DNA of 35,240 bases from an uncultured Chthonomonadales bacterium (GCA_938005745.1 CALLMM010000006.1:1-35240); one strand, 5' to 3'. Numbered from the stretch's first letter, positions 7,754 through 16,867 are shown. Numbers and translations are program-made. Notes: generated by a model not told the origin, from the letters alone.

Positions 7754-10700
7754 ATGCCGCTGCGAATCGCCTCCTCGAAAAAAGGCATTCTCTGGCAGGG
7801 AGCCTTCTTTGCCAATCACAGTCTTGCGCTGGTCAACCGTGAACTCTCGCTGGCTCTGCTGGAGACGGGTCAGTTTGATATCGGACTGGAGCACTACCAG
7901 AACCTGGAGATCTCTCCGGAGAAGGATGCGCGCTGGTCCGCTCTCTCTGCGCGTCTGCATGTCAAGCCAGAAAATCCGTTTGCTACCATACGCCACTTCT
8001 ACCCGCCGGATTTCACAAGACCGACCACTGAAAGGCTGGTGCTCATTCAGCCATGGGAGTTCGGCTCTCTCCCGGTAGATTGGGTGAAGGGTGTCCAGAG
8101 CAGCGTGGATGAGGTCTGGGTTCCCTCCCGATTTGTGCGAGAGGAGTATATTCAGAGTGGAGCCTCTCCCGAGCGTGTCCGTGTCGTCCCCAACGGGGTG
8201 AACACCGAACGCTTCCACCCGCATGTGACTCCGATGAACCTTCCGACAAAGAAGCGTTTCAAGTTCCTGTTTGTGGGAGGAACGATATTCCGCAAGGGGA
8301 TTGATATTCTGCTGAAGAGCTACTGCAACGCCTTCACAGGATCGGATGATGTTACGCTCATCATCAAAGACTTCGGCGTCGGCAGCTTCTATCGCGGGCA
8401 GGACGCCGGCAGACAGATCGCCGATATACAGAGCCGCCCCAATGCGCCCGAGATCATCTATATGACGGACGACCTGAGCGAAGACGAGATGGCTTCCCTC
8501 TACGCCGCCTGCGACTGTCTGGCACACCCCTATCGCGGAGAGGGATACGGACTGCCCATTGCCGAGGCGATGGCGTGCGGCAAGCCGACTATCGTCACGA
8601 ACTTCGGGGCTGCGCTCGATTTCGCCAACGCGAGTAACAGTTACCTGATTCCCGCGAAGATCGCACGGTTTGACGCAAAGCGGCTGGATCAGTTTGAAAC
8701 GGTAGACTATCCCTACCTGGCGGAGCCGGATCCGGACGCGCTGACGGAGATGATGCGGTTCGTCGTGGAAAACCCGGATTCGGCGGCGCGTATCGGCGGG
8801 CAGGCGGCAGCCGATATCCGTGAAAAGCATACCTGGCGTCATGCCGCGCAGATCGCAGCGCAGGCTCTGCTGGACCTATCAGAGAGCAAAAGCCGATTGA
8901 TCGAGAGGGAATCCGCGAATGCAGCGGTGAATCCTCTCTTCCTGGCAGGCAAAAAGCAGGCAGCGATGGACCGGATGCGCGCTGGCAGATGGCAGGAGGC
9001 GGCGCAGCTGCTGGAGGAGTGCATCGCGGCGGATCCTGCGGACTGGCCCCTGCTGAACGCGCAGGCGGTTGCCCTCTACAACATGGGAGAGCGGGAGCGT
9101 GCGCGGCAGATCTTGCAGCAGGCGGTCAGGGAGTTCCCGCACGCCGTATCGTTCCATCAGAATCTGATCCAGTTACATCTGGAGAACGGCGATCCTGCCT
9201 CTGCACTGCGTCACCTGCTCGCCATGCAGCCTTCCGATCTGCAGACGAATGAGCTGCGATCTTTGCGGGAGAGCGTGCGCGAAGCCTGTGTGAAGGCGGC
9301 GCGTCAGATCCGCAAAGCGCAGGAGACCACAACGAAACAGAGCCGTTTGCGCAGGGGCGCGAAGAAGAGTATAACGCCACTGAAAGAGAACCGGCGTTAT
9401 CGGGAACTGATGGAAGGGATACAGAGGATAGACGCCCTTCTGGAGGAGCAGAAACGAACCTCTCTCAACAGGTCGGGACACGCTTCCCAACCGAAAATCT
9501 CGCTCGTCATGATCGTTAAAAACGAGGAGAAGTTTCTCGAAGGATGCCTGGAGAGCGTTCGCGACTGGGTGGATGAGATCGTCATCGTAGATACCGGGTC
9601 CACGGACAGGACGCAGGAGATCGCACAGCAGTTCGGGGCAAAGGTCTCCCGCTTTGAATGGTGCGATGACTTCTCTGCGGCTCGCAACTACTCTCTGGAT
9701 CAGGCGACCGGCGACTGGGCGCTCTGGCTGGACGCAGACGAAAGACTGACGGCGGAGAGCGGACGGGCGATGCGCGCGTTGATCGCCGGCGTACCAGCTT
9801 CCATTGGCGGATACATGGTCAGTATCAAGAACTTCATGCGGAAGGACGAACTGGCGGATGTCTCCTGGCATCGCGCCTGCCGTCTGTTCCGAAATCATCC
9901 CGAAATTCGCTTTACCGGACGTATTCATGAACAGAACGCGCGCTCGATCGAGCAGGCGGGCTATCAACTCTCTTCCTCTCCGCTCTGCATCGAACACTAC
10001 GGCTATATCGGCGAGATCATGCTTGAGCGCGATAAACATGCGCGATTTCTCCGTATGCTGACCCGTGAGGTGGAGGAGAACCCGGACAGCGCATTTCGTT
10101 CCTTCCAGCAGTTTAATCTAGGCAACGCTTACTACACCATGCAGGACTACGAGAACGCGGTGCGCTGGTTTGCAGAGGCGGATCGAGACCCGGATATAGG
10201 GCAGGAGTATGTCGCCGTTCTCTACACGGAGTGGGCGAGCGCGCTCTACTTCCTCGGTCGGCAGGAGGAGGCGCTGCGCGTCTGCGATCGCGCTGAGTCG
10301 TTGGGTATCTCTCATCCGGGACTGGAGTTTGCGCGTGGTCATGCCAAACTGCAGATGAAGCAGCCGGAGGAGGCGGAAGCTCACTTCCTGCGCGCTCTCG
10401 AACAGGGGCGGACGGCGGAGGGGTCCTTTGTGGGCGATCAAGGGGCGTTCACTTATAAAGCCTTCTATGGACTTGCGCTGGTTAGCTTGGAGAGGGAGCG
10501 GTACAGCGATACCATTCACTACTGTCAGAAGGCACTGGAGATTCATCCCGGATGCATCGAGGCGTTGTATCTTCAGGCAAAGGTGTTTCGTCGCACGGGA
10601 GTTCCGGCGGAAGCCAGACAGCGGCTGGAGACGCTCCTGAACCATGCGCCGACAGAACCGGCTTTTGTCGAGGAGATGGCGTTTACCCTGTACGATCTGG

Positions 10701-11233
10701 CGGACTATAGCGCCGCACTCGGCTATCTGCGCAGGGCTTCGCAGAACAGTCCCAACTCGATAGAACTTCTGTTGAAGCTAGGAGAGTGTTGCGAGAAGCT
10801 GGCGCTCTGGGAAGACGCGGTCGGCATCTATCGGAACCTCACCGCCCTGATGCCGCAGTCTGCGGAGGTGCGCGTCAATCTGGGAAGGGCTCACGCGGCA
10901 CGAGGAGAGGTCTCTTTCGCACTCGACTGCTACACAGATGCCATTCATCTCAACCCGCAGTACGCGAACGCCTACTTCAATGCAGCGGACCTGCTTTACC
11001 AGCTCGGTTACTACTCAAAGGCGGCGGAGGCACTGATGATGGGGCTGCAGATTGATCCGAAGAATGCGACCGGCTATCTGGTGCTTGGGAACTGCCTGTA
11101 CCATACCCGGGACTACGCCGCAGCGAAGCTCGCCTATCAGGCGGCGCTGGTTCAGCATCCAGACTACAGTGATGCAAGAAATAATCTGGAGGTGGTGGAG
11201 CAGGCGCTCCTGAACGACCCGCAGGCGGCATAG
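7754..11233 (+). CDS. Giant GT4-TPR-GT2-TPR glycosyltransferase
   Basis: This 1159-residue protein carries two different glycosyltransferase modules. A GT-B, family-4-like domain occupies about 1-385, with FVGGTIFRKG and the donor motif GEGYGLPIAEAMACGKP from residue 262. Helical TPRs lie at about 400-510. A GT-A, family-2 domain covers about 580-780, with ISLVMIVKNEE, DTGSTDR and the metal-binding DADE near 660. A long array of TPRs runs from about 775 to the end. The GT2-TPR half resembles SunS-like and other TPR-linked family-2 enzymes. ATG at 7754 is chosen for its AAGGAG 8 nt upstream; a start at 7604 would lie inside the preceding gene. Two catalytic modules in one chain suggest consecutive transfers onto one acceptor (inference). 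Confidence 0.88.
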   Translation: MPLRIASSKKGILWQGAFFANHSLALVNRELSLALLETGQFDIGLEHYQNLEISPEKDARWSALSARLHVKPENPFATIRHFYPPDFTRPTTERLVLIQPWEFGSLPVDWVKGVQSSVDEVWVPSRFVREEYIQSGASPERVRVVPNGVNTERFHPHVTPMNLPTKKRFKFLFVGGTIFRKGIDILLKSYCNAFTGSDDVTLIIKDFGVGSFYRGQDAGRQIADIQSRPNAPEIIYMTDDLSEDEMASLYAACDCLAHPYRGEGYGLPIAEAMACGKPTIVTNFGAALDFANASNSYLIPAKIARFDAKRLDQFETVDYPYLAEPDPDALTEMMRFVVENPDSAARIGGQAAADIREKHTWRHAAQIAAQALLDLSESKSRLIERESANAAVNPLFLAGKKQAAMDRMRAGRWQEAAQLLEECIAADPADWPLLNAQAVALYNMGERERARQILQQAVREFPHAVSFHQNLIQLHLENGDPASALRHLLAMQPSDLQTNELRSLRESVREACVKAARQIRKAQETTTKQSRLRRGAKKSITPLKENRRYRELMEGIQRIDALLEEQKRTSLNRSGHASQPKISLVMIVKNEEKFLEGCLESVRDWVDEIVIVDTGSTDRTQEIAQQFGAKVSRFEWCDDFSAARNYSLDQATGDWALWLDADERLTAESGRAMRALIAGVPASIGGYMVSIKNFMRKDELADVSWHRACRLFRNHPEIRFTGRIHEQNARSIEQAGYQLSSSPLCIEHYGYIGEIMLERDKHARFLRMLTREVEENPDSAFRSFQQFNLGNAYYTMQDYENAVRWFAEADRDPDIGQEYVAVLYTEWASALYFLGRQEEALRVCDRAESLGISHPGLEFARGHAKLQMKQPEEAEAHFLRALEQGRTAEGSFVGDQGAFTYKAFYGLALVSLERERYSDTIHYCQKALEIHPGCIEALYLQAKVFRRTGVPAEARQRLETLLNHAPTEPAFVEEMAFTLYDLADYSAALGYLRRASQNSPNSIELLLKLGECCEKLALWEDAVGIYRNLTALMPQSAEVRVNLGRAHAARGEVSFALDCYTDAIHLNPQYANAYFNAADLLYQLGYYSKAAEALMMGLQIDPKNATGYLVLGNCLYHTRDYAAAKLAYQAALVQHPDYSDARNNLEVVEQALLNDPQAA

Positions 11234-11261
11234 TGCTGACTATCCTGAATGCGTTCATCAG

Positions 11262-12620
11262 TCATTTCTGCTCTTTCATCGGGGGGAGCTGCACGGGCGG
11301 AACCGCCTCGCCGCGCAGAGCTTTCACGCTGTTCTCTGCGCTGCGCAGCGATTTCAGGATCTCCGCCCTGTTCATGCCTGGCTTGCTGCCGGGAAACACC
11401 AGTTCGGCCAGCCTCTCCCAGCCGGCGGAGCAGGTATAGTAACCGGCAGGCGAGACCAGCGCCCACTCTACCTGACCGGTCGGCTGCCAGGCTCTCGCCG
11501 TCAGGTAGCAGCGCAACGCTCCGGAGGCGGCATCCCAGATACGAACCGTTCCATCTCCCGACCCGCCTGCCACAACCCGGTTATCTGGACTGATCGCCGC
11601 ACAGTTGTACCAGTCCTCACTGTTGCCGAACGCCCGTATCTGTCCGCCGTTGACAGCATCCCACAATCGTACGGTTCGGTCTGCACTGGAGGAGACAAAG
11701 AGCGTGCCGTCCCGGGAGTAGGCAATATCGTTCACCTGCCCCCCGTGCCCGTCCCCATAACGTATAATATTGCCATTCGGATAGTTTCTCCAGAAGATAC
11801 GGACTTCGGGACCGGAGGAGAGAATGACCTGTCCATCCGGGCGCGCCGCCAGCGCATGAACCGGCTGATTGTGTCCTTCGATGGTACGCTGCTCCTTCCC
11901 GGTTGCGGTCTCGGTAATCCGGATGCTCCTGTCCAGCCCTGCCGAGACGATGGATCTACCCTCCGAAATAAAAGCGGCATGCAGGACGACATCGGAATGC
12001 GCGCGAATTGTCTGGAGAATCTTTCCGGTTGCCGTCTCCCAGGTTCTCACCGTCTTATCGTGGCTTGCGCTCAGGAGCATCTTGCCGTCGTGCGAGAAGG
12101 CAACGCTGTAGACCGCATCCTGGTGATCCGCCAGCGGCTTCAACGGGCGATAGCCGCTCTTCACATCGTACAACCGTATCTCCCCGGATACAGACGGAAC
12201 GCCGCCTGCAGCGGCAAGCAGGCTGCCGTCCGGATTCCAGGCGAGCGAATAGACGACGCCCGCAGGATCACGCAGAACGGCAGCGGGCTTCCCGGCGGTC
12301 ATATCCCACAGTAGAACGCTCTTCAGCAGTCCAACCGCCAGCGTTTTTCCATCCGGACTGAATGCCAGCGCGTAGATCGGATCGAGAGGACCGACGCGAA
12401 ACCGAAGGCTGAGCACGGCGTTCTGCGGCGTGGCAGGCGTTCGAAGCTCTGCAGGGGGAGCGATCGTCGTCGGCAGATCCACGGGCATATATCGGACGGC
12501 GGATGACGATCCTGCCGGAGGCTTTCCGCTCTCCGCCTTCTGCGCCGTAACCGGAACGACGAGAGCGAGAGCTATCCCTGCCAGCAGTGTCCATCTTAGA
12601 ATAGTGAGCGTGAGACTCAT
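11262..12620 (-). CDS. Exported seven-bladed WD40 beta-propeller protein
   Basis: The 452-residue protein starts with a signal peptide (basic start, hydrophobic LLAGIALALVVPV, TAQ cleavage site near residue 27). Seven WD40 units follow, each with the pattern ...VYSLAW(F)SPDGK...V(R)LWD...G; the last is WYNCAAISPDNRVV...GTVRIWDAASG. Seven blades make a closed propeller, a protein-protein binding platform. A 70-residue tail (GYYTCSAGWERLAELVFPG...) follows and is seen in other bacterial WD40 proteins. AAGGAG precedes the ATG. It is the last gene of a minus-strand unit behind comM and the SET-MYND gene (52-nt gap). Its export means it probably does not meet the cytoplasmic products of those genes. 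The binding partner is unknown. Confidence 0.88.
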   Translation of the reverse strand: MSLTLTILRWTLLAGIALALVVPVTAQKAESGKPPAGSSSAVRYMPVDLPTTIAPPAELRTPATPQNAVLSLRFRVGPLDPIYALAFSPDGKTLAVGLLKSVLLWDMTAGKPAAVLRDPAGVVYSLAWNPDGSLLAAAGGVPSVSGEIRLYDVKSGYRPLKPLADHQDAVYSVAFSHDGKMLLSASHDKTVRTWETATGKILQTIRAHSDVVLHAAFISEGRSIVSAGLDRSIRITETATGKEQRTIEGHNQPVHALAARPDGQVILSSGPEVRIFWRNYPNGNIIRYGDGHGGQVNDIAYSRDGTLFVSSSADRTVRLWDAVNGGQIRAFGNSEDWYNCAAISPDNRVVAGGSGDGTVRIWDAASGALRCYLTARAWQPTGQVEWALVSPAGYYTCSAGWERLAELVFPGSKPGMNRAEILKSLRSAENSVKALRGEAVPPVQLPPMKEQK

Positions 12621-12672
12621 GGATCTCCTTCTTCGAAGCCTTCAGGCACGTAGATGCAAACCTCCGGCGAAA

Positions 12673-13746
12673 TCATATCTCATCGAGAGAGTTTCCGCAT
12701 TCGCTGCAGACCCTCACTTTCTCCGCGCCAGGAGTCCCGTAGAGCAGAATGCCGGCGCAGCCCGGCTTCGGGCAGCCCACCCGACCACGCCAGGCAAGGT
12801 AGTCTGCCGCACTCCCCTGCTCCTCCTCCCGGCATCGGCGGCACTGACACTCAAAGAAATAGTTCTCCCGGAGATATTCGCGTCGTCGGTTCAGGTCGCC
12901 CGCATCGAAGTAGCAGACGCTCAGCTCTTCGCCTTTTGCAATGGCTTCGATGGCGAGAAAGTGAAGCGTTGCGCTCCCCTCCGGACGATATTGACAGAGC
13001 GAAGGCTGACAGCTATGGTTGAGTAGCGACGCCTCCAGATAGACGCCCTGTCCGATCTCCGCGCGGGTTGTCCAGAGAGAGCAGCCATTGATCCGGGCGC
13101 GCAGGAAGGTCTCCACAATTAGGCTGGTCTCTTCTCCCGCCAGCCACGGATCCAGCTGCTTCAGATAGACGGCGACCTCATCAAACATCTGGATCACCGC
13201 TTCACTCAAACGTTCGCGGTGAGCGTTCAGCGCGAGGAAGTCTCTGAAACTCCGATCTCTGACAAGCGGGTCCGGTATACGGCTCTGTTCTACTTCGATC
13301 CGCTCCAGAGCGCGCCGGGCGAGAAGCCGCAAGATGAGGCGTACCTCCGTCCGGTTCTCCGTGACCGCCCAGTCCGCTTCGCGCAGGAAAGCCTTCAGCA
13401 GCGAACACTCGAAACGATGCAGCGGCGCGTCCTGCTGCAGGCACTCACGGGTGCAGTACCAGACCTCCCCGCAATCCGAACAGCACAGATTATATTCAGT
13501 TGCAGGCGCGGAACAGATACGCAGACAGCGAGAGCAGACCCGGCGCTTCTCCGGTTCGGTAACGGAGCAGGCGTAGGGCGCGGAGAGCAGAACCGTCTCG
13601 CCCTCCTCAAAATCCCGCGCCGCGACCAGAAACCGACCTCTTTCCGGCGTGCTGCATATCTCGACCGGACTGCCTGTATACCAGCGGCGGATCAGAGGAG
13701 GCGCATCGGTCCGCAATGGATCTATGGATCTTTCCAATGGTTTCAA
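12673..13746 (-). CDS. SMYD-like SET-MYND protein (putative protein lysine methyltransferase)
   Basis: The 357-residue protein has the domain order of eukaryotic SMYD enzymes. The SET N-part (GRFLVAARDFEEGETVL) is at about 37-53. A canonical MYND zinc finger spans 71-114: Cys71, Cys74, Cys89, Cys92, Cys98, Cys102, His110, Cys114. The SET core has NHSC at 243-246 (SAM-pocket Asn-His and zinc Cys) and GEELSVCYFD at 272-281 with the catalytic-type Tyr279. The post-SET zinc site is C300-x-C302-x2-C305, and a terminal Cys pair set (C325, C330, C347, C350) follows. SET enzymes transfer methyl from SAM to protein lysine; here the target is unknown. The start is TTG with a weak AGGG site, 22 nt after comM on the same strand. 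The gene has no introns and its base use is like its neighbours. Full SMYD architecture is very unusual in bacteria. Confidence 0.88.
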   Translation of the reverse strand: MKPLERSIDPLRTDAPPLIRRWYTGSPVEICSTPERGRFLVAARDFEEGETVLLSAPYACSVTEPEKRRVCSRCLRICSAPATEYNLCCSDCGEVWYCTRECLQQDAPLHRFECSLLKAFLREADWAVTENRTEVRLILRLLARRALERIEVEQSRIPDPLVRDRSFRDFLALNAHRERLSEAVIQMFDEVAVYLKQLDPWLAGEETSLIVETFLRARINGCSLWTTRAEIGQGVYLEASLLNHSCQPSLCQYRPEGSATLHFLAIEAIAKGEELSVCYFDAGDLNRRREYLRENYFFECQCRRCREEEQGSAADYLAWRGRVGCPKPGCAGILLYGTPGAEKVRVCSECGNSLDEI

Positions 13747-13768
13747 TTACCCTGTCAGACCGATGAAA

Positions 13769-15301
13769 TCATGTCCACATCTTGCGATCCAGACTGCGAT
13801 ACTGGATCGCCTCCGCGACATGGGGTACGGCAATCTTTTCCGATCCGCCGAGGTCGGCGATCGTTCGCGCCACCTTGAGAATGCGATCGTAGGCGCGCGC
13901 GGATAGCGAGAGCTGTTGTATGGCGGAGCGCAGCAGCGCGCGAACCTCATCGCCGATCACGCAGAACTCCCGTATCTCCCGGGAAGACATCTGCGCGTTG
14001 CAGTGCAGATGCAGGTTCTGAAAACGTCTCTGTTGCACCTCACGCGCGCGGCAGACCCGTTCCCGAATGGCGGCGGAGCTTTCAGACGGCGGGTAGTTCA
14101 CAAGCTCCTCCTCCGCCAGACGCGGTACATCCACATGCAGATCAATGCGATCCAGCAGAGGACCGGAGATCTTCTGCTGATATTTGCGCACCATCGTCGG
14201 CGTACAGGTGCACTGCCGATGCGTGTCCCCGAAATAGCCGCAGACGCAGGGGTTCATCGCGGCGGCAAGAATGAAGTTCGCCGGGTACTGTAGCGAAGCC
14301 TGAACGCGCGAGATGGTCACTACTCCGTCTTCCAGCGGTTGACGCAGCACCTCCAGACCGTCCCGTTTGAACTCCGGCAGCTCATCCAGAAACAGCACGC
14401 CGTTATGCGCCAGACTGACTTCGCCGGGACGCGGGATCGAGCCTCCTCCGATGAGCGCAGCGTTTGAGAGGGTGTGATGCGGGGCGCGAAAGGGACGCGA
14501 AGTCAGCAGCGAGGTGTCAGGAGGAAGCAGCCCCGCCACGCTGTAGATTTTGGTGGTCTCCAGCGCTTCATCCACAGACAGGGGCGGCAGGATCGTCGGG
14601 ATTCTGCGCGCCAGCATCGTCTTGCCGCTGCCGGGGGGACCGATCATCAGCACATTGTGCCCGCCGGCGGCAGCCACCTCCAGAGCACGTTTGACATGCG
14701 CCTGCCCTTTCACATCGGCAAAGTCGCTGCGGTAGTGCGGCTGTTCAGGCATCAGCGCGTGAGGGTCTTCGGTCACCGGGGCACGCGATCCAGGATTATG
14801 CAGAAGCTCCGCCACCTCCATCAGTGCGGAGACGGGGTAGACCTCCAGACCTCCCACGATCGCCGCTTCCCGCACATTGGCTGCCGGAACGATCATTCTG
14901 CGGATTCCAGCAGCTTTAGCGTGTATGGCGATGGAGAGAACGCCGGAGACGGGACGCAGGCTGCCATCCAGAGAGAGTTCGCCCGCAAGCAGGCAGTCGC
15001 TCAGGGAGTCGGGAGGAACCTGATCGGAGGCAGCCAGAATTCCCACGGCGATCGGCAGATCGAAGCTCGGACCCTCTTTGCGGGTATCCGCCGGCGCGAG
15101 ATTGATGGTGATTCGCTTCTGCGGAAACTCAAAGCCGGAGTTGCGAATGGCGGAGCGCACGCGCTCACGGCTCTCCTGCACCGCCGCATCGGGCAGTCCG
15201 ACCAGCGCCCACATCGGGACAGCAGTGCTGATATCCACCTCCACCGTAACGGAGTAGGCGTCAATTCCCTGCACGGCTCCGGACAGTACGCGGGCAAGCA
15301 T
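13769..15301 (-). CDS. comM: ComM/YifB-family Mg-chelatase-like AAA+ ATPase
   Basis: This 510-residue protein has the full ComM layout. The N-terminal ChlI-like Lon-protease-fold domain has [26 protein letters not shown] and [12 protein letters not shown]. The AAA+ core carries Walker A GPPGSGKT (221-228) and Walker [12 protein letters not shown] (301-311). The Cys-containing [11 protein letters not shown] segment and the C-terminal [20 protein letters not shown] complete it. In naturally competent bacteria ComM is a hexameric helicase that drives branch migration of incoming DNA; it is widespread outside them too. The ATG lacks a strong ribosome site. It heads the minus-strand unit comM / SET-MYND / WD40. 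Confidence 0.95.
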   Translation of the reverse strand: MLARVLSGAVQGIDAYSVTVEVDISTAVPMWALVGLPDAAVQESRERVRSAIRNSGFEFPQKRITINLAPADTRKEGPSFDLPIAVGILAASDQVPPDSLSDCLLAGELSLDGSLRPVSGVLSIAIHAKAAGIRRMIVPAANVREAAIVGGLEVYPVSALMEVAELLHNPGSRAPVTEDPHALMPEQPHYRSDFADVKGQAHVKRALEVAAAGGHNVLMIGPPGSGKTMLARRIPTILPPLSVDEALETTKIYSVAGLLPPDTSLLTSRPFRAPHHTLSNAALIGGGSIPRPGEVSLAHNGVLFLDELPEFKRDGLEVLRQPLEDGVVTISRVQASLQYPANFILAAAMNPCVCGYFGDTHRQCTCTPTMVRKYQQKISGPLLDRIDLHVDVPRLAEEELVNYPPSESSAAIRERVCRAREVQQRRFQNLHLHCNAQMSSREIREFCVIGDEVRALLRSAIQQLSLSARAYDRILKVARTIADLGGSEKIAVPHVAEAIQYRSLDRKMWT

Positions 15302-15409
15302 TGATCCATTTCCACGCTTTCACAGACTAAATACGATGGTGGAATTCCATACAAAAACGGGGAAATCCTGCACCTGAGCGGCAAGACGGTGGCATTAAGG
15401 CGCGCAGAT

Positions 15410-15455
15410 AAAAAAAAGATGAGCGCGTTCCGAATACAGAACATGCGCTCATCTT
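15410..15455 (-). terminator. Intrinsic terminator of the 55-aa gene
   Basis: On the minus strand a stem AAGATGAGCGC...GTTC pairs with GAAC...GCGCTCATCTT around an 8-nt loop and runs into seven or more T residues. This is the best-formed terminator in the window. It ends the 55-aa gene and insulates comM. Confidence 0.9.
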
Positions 15456-15479
15456 CCCATCCATCGATCAGGATGCGTC

Positions 15480-15647
15480 TTACACCTTTGCGCCGCAGCA
15501 GCGACGAACCATCTGTTTGCGTCCGCTCAAGGAGAGCGTCATCACCACATCTATCTTGTTGCCGCAGAAACGGCATAACTGAACGGCGGCTTTGGCTTCC
15601 TGTCGGGCGGCGACGTTGGTCTTGGAGGTCTTACTGTCTTTCGGCAT
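15480..15647 (-). CDS. Small basic Cys-containing protein (55 aa)
   Basis: This 55-residue frame begins MPKDSKTSKT and contains CRFCGNKIDVV and the ending RKQMVRRCCGAKV. Two Cys pairs (Cys25/Cys28 and Cys50/Cys51), strong basicity and small size suggest a compact zinc-binding or RNA-binding protein, perhaps ribosome-associated, but I do not recognise a named family. Support for a real gene is good: an extended -10 promoter (15685-15693), a GGGAGAGAGGAA ribosome site, and a textbook terminator 25 nt after the stop. It is a compact single-gene transcription unit. Confidence 0.75.
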   Translation of the reverse strand: MPKDSKTSKTNVAARQEAKAAVQLCRFCGNKIDVVMTLSLSGRKQMVRRCCGAKV

Positions 15648-15684
15648 GGGTTCCTCTCTCCCTTTCTCAAATGATTGCGAGGCT

Positions 15685-15693
15685 ATTATACCA
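15685..15693 (-). promoter_or_regulatory. Extended -10 promoter of the 55-aa gene
   Basis: The minus strand reads TGGTATAAT, identical to the extended -10 before the MFS gene. No strong -35 is seen (TGTACC at 17-nt spacing). Transcription would start near 15677, giving a leader of about 30 nt before the ATG at 15647. Confidence 0.65.
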
Positions 15694-15740
15694 GAACTGA
15701 CGGTTCAGGTACAGCCTGTGATCAGACTCTTTCATGCTTT

Positions 15741-16502
15741 CTATACGTCACAGAGTTTGAACGTCTCACGCAGAGCGGTGATCGGGTCGCCTCTGGGGAT
15801 AAATTCGTGACCCACGTAGCCCTCGTATCCGGTCTCTTTGATCGCCTTCATGATCGCAGGATAGTAAAGCTCCTGCGTTTCGTCCATATCGTTGCGTCCG
15901 GGATTACCGGCGGTATGGTAGTGACCGAAGTAGGAGTGACAGTTGCGTATTGTACGGATGATGTCGCCCTCCATAATCTGCATGTGGTAGATGTCGTAGA
16001 GCAGCTTCACTCTGGGTGAGTCCACCATCTGGCAGACGCGCACCCCCCAGTCGGTGTGATCGCACTGATAGTCTCTGTGATCCACCTTGCTGTTGAGAAG
16101 CTCCACCACCAGATTGACGCCGGCATCCTCTGCGCGCTTCGCCACGCGCCTCAGTCCCTCTGCCGTGATCTCTGCCCCGGTCTCATCATCCAGCCCGTTC
16201 CGGTTGCCGCTGAAGCAGATCAGGTTGGGAATGCCCCACTGCTCTGCCAGCACAAGGTTCTCTGTAATCTCCCTCTCGATGCGATCATGGTTTTCGCGTC
16301 GGTTCAAGCCGTCTTCCAGCGAGTGATGCCCGCCGATAGAGGCGATCGTCAGTCCGTGATCTTTCGCCAGCTTCCAGTGCTCCTGCCCGACCAGTTCAAC
16401 GGCGTCATATCCGATCTCTGCTGCGGCGCGAACCAGCCTCTCCGGCGTCAGCTCTCCGCGCACAAAACACCACCAGGATATGGACTGCTTGATGCGTGCC
16501 AT
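15741..16502 (-). CDS. Hydroxypyruvate isomerase-like TIM-barrel sugar isomerase/epimerase
   Basis: The 253-residue AP-endonuclease-2-type TIM barrel follows hydroxypyruvate isomerase closely. The expected metal ligands are Glu134 (in [11 protein letters not shown]), Asp170 ([14 protein letters not shown], the family hallmark), His196 ([13 protein letters not shown]) and Glu233 (GHEFIPRGD). Members interconvert hydroxypyruvate and tartronate semialdehyde or isomerise ketoses; which one cannot be said. ATG at 16502 is chosen for its GAGGAGAG site; a longer reading to 16580 would run into the upstream terminator hairpin. It sits between the 70-aa gene and the 55-aa gene, all on the minus strand but separated by terminators. 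Confidence 0.88.
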   Translation of the reverse strand: MARIKQSISWWCFVRGELTPERLVRAAAEIGYDAVELVGQEHWKLAKDHGLTIASIGGHHSLEDGLNRRENHDRIEREITENLVLAEQWGIPNLICFSGNRNGLDDETGAEITAEGLRRVAKRAEDAGVNLVVELLNSKVDHRDYQCDHTDWGVRVCQMVDSPRVKLLYDIYHMQIMEGDIIRTIRNCHSYFGHYHTAGNPGRNDMDETQELYYPAIMKAIKETGYEGYVGHEFIPRGDPITALRETFKLCDV

Positions 16503-16565
16503 TTTTCTCTCCTCAGCGATAGATACTGGCTGGAAATTCGCGACAGGCTGGAAAATACCCTTGTG

Positions 16566-16598
16566 AAAAACGACCAGCAAGGGTTATGCTGGTCGTTT
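16566..16598 (-). terminator. Intrinsic terminator after the 70-aa gene
   Basis: On the minus strand AAACGACCAGCA pairs perfectly with TGCTGGTCGTTT over a 7-nt loop and ends in a T run. It lies 57 nt past the 70-aa gene's stop. Confidence 0.8.
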
Positions 16599-16654
16599 CG
16601 CGTATCTGGTCTAAAAATTGTATACAAGTGGGGTCTGCGTCTGAAGATTAAGCG

Positions 16655-16867
16655 TTACGATACGTATTGTCGCTGGATCTGACTCCATGTGTTATTGATG
16701 CGCATGTAACATGCTACACGCCCATCGAGACTCGCTGGAAGTACATCCTCTTTCTCAAGACATACTTCACGACTGGTTCCCAGTTGACGATACACTCCTG
16801 ACGGGACACGCTCACCGGCAAGATAGAGTTCGTCGTTCGACATCTCTTCGTCGGGTTGCTTCCACAT
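16655..16867 (-). CDS. Small conserved-looking protein of unknown function (70 aa)
   Basis: The 70-residue product starts MWKQPDEEMSNDELYLAGE and continues VPSGVYRQLGTSREVCLEKEDVLPASLDGRVACYMRI. The pattern (A/G)GExVPxGxYR...LP.S.DGRVA.Y.R looks like a small single beta-barrel or sandwich found in Armatimonadota-type genomes; this is recollection by style, with no function known. The ATG at 16867 is chosen because AGGAGAAGAGG precedes it. A frame extending to 16909 lacks a ribosome site. A perfect-consensus promoter lies 170 nt upstream and a clear terminator follows, so it appears to be a well-expressed single-gene unit. Confidence 0.7.
   Translation of the reverse strand: MWKQPDEEMSNDELYLAGERVPSGVYRQLGTSREVCLEKEDVLPASLDGRVACYMRINNTWSQIQRQYVS

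Noticed and set aside
7454..8842. 462-codon antisense frame over two glycosyltransferase genes
   Set aside because: It overlaps clear coding sequence on the other strand, has no motifs, and high-GC codon use in this genome keeps antisense frames open.
11262..13746. Idea that the WD40 and SET-MYND proteins form a WDR5-like chromatin complex
   Set aside because: The WD40 protein has a signal peptide, so the two products should be in different compartments; kept only as a low-interest observation.
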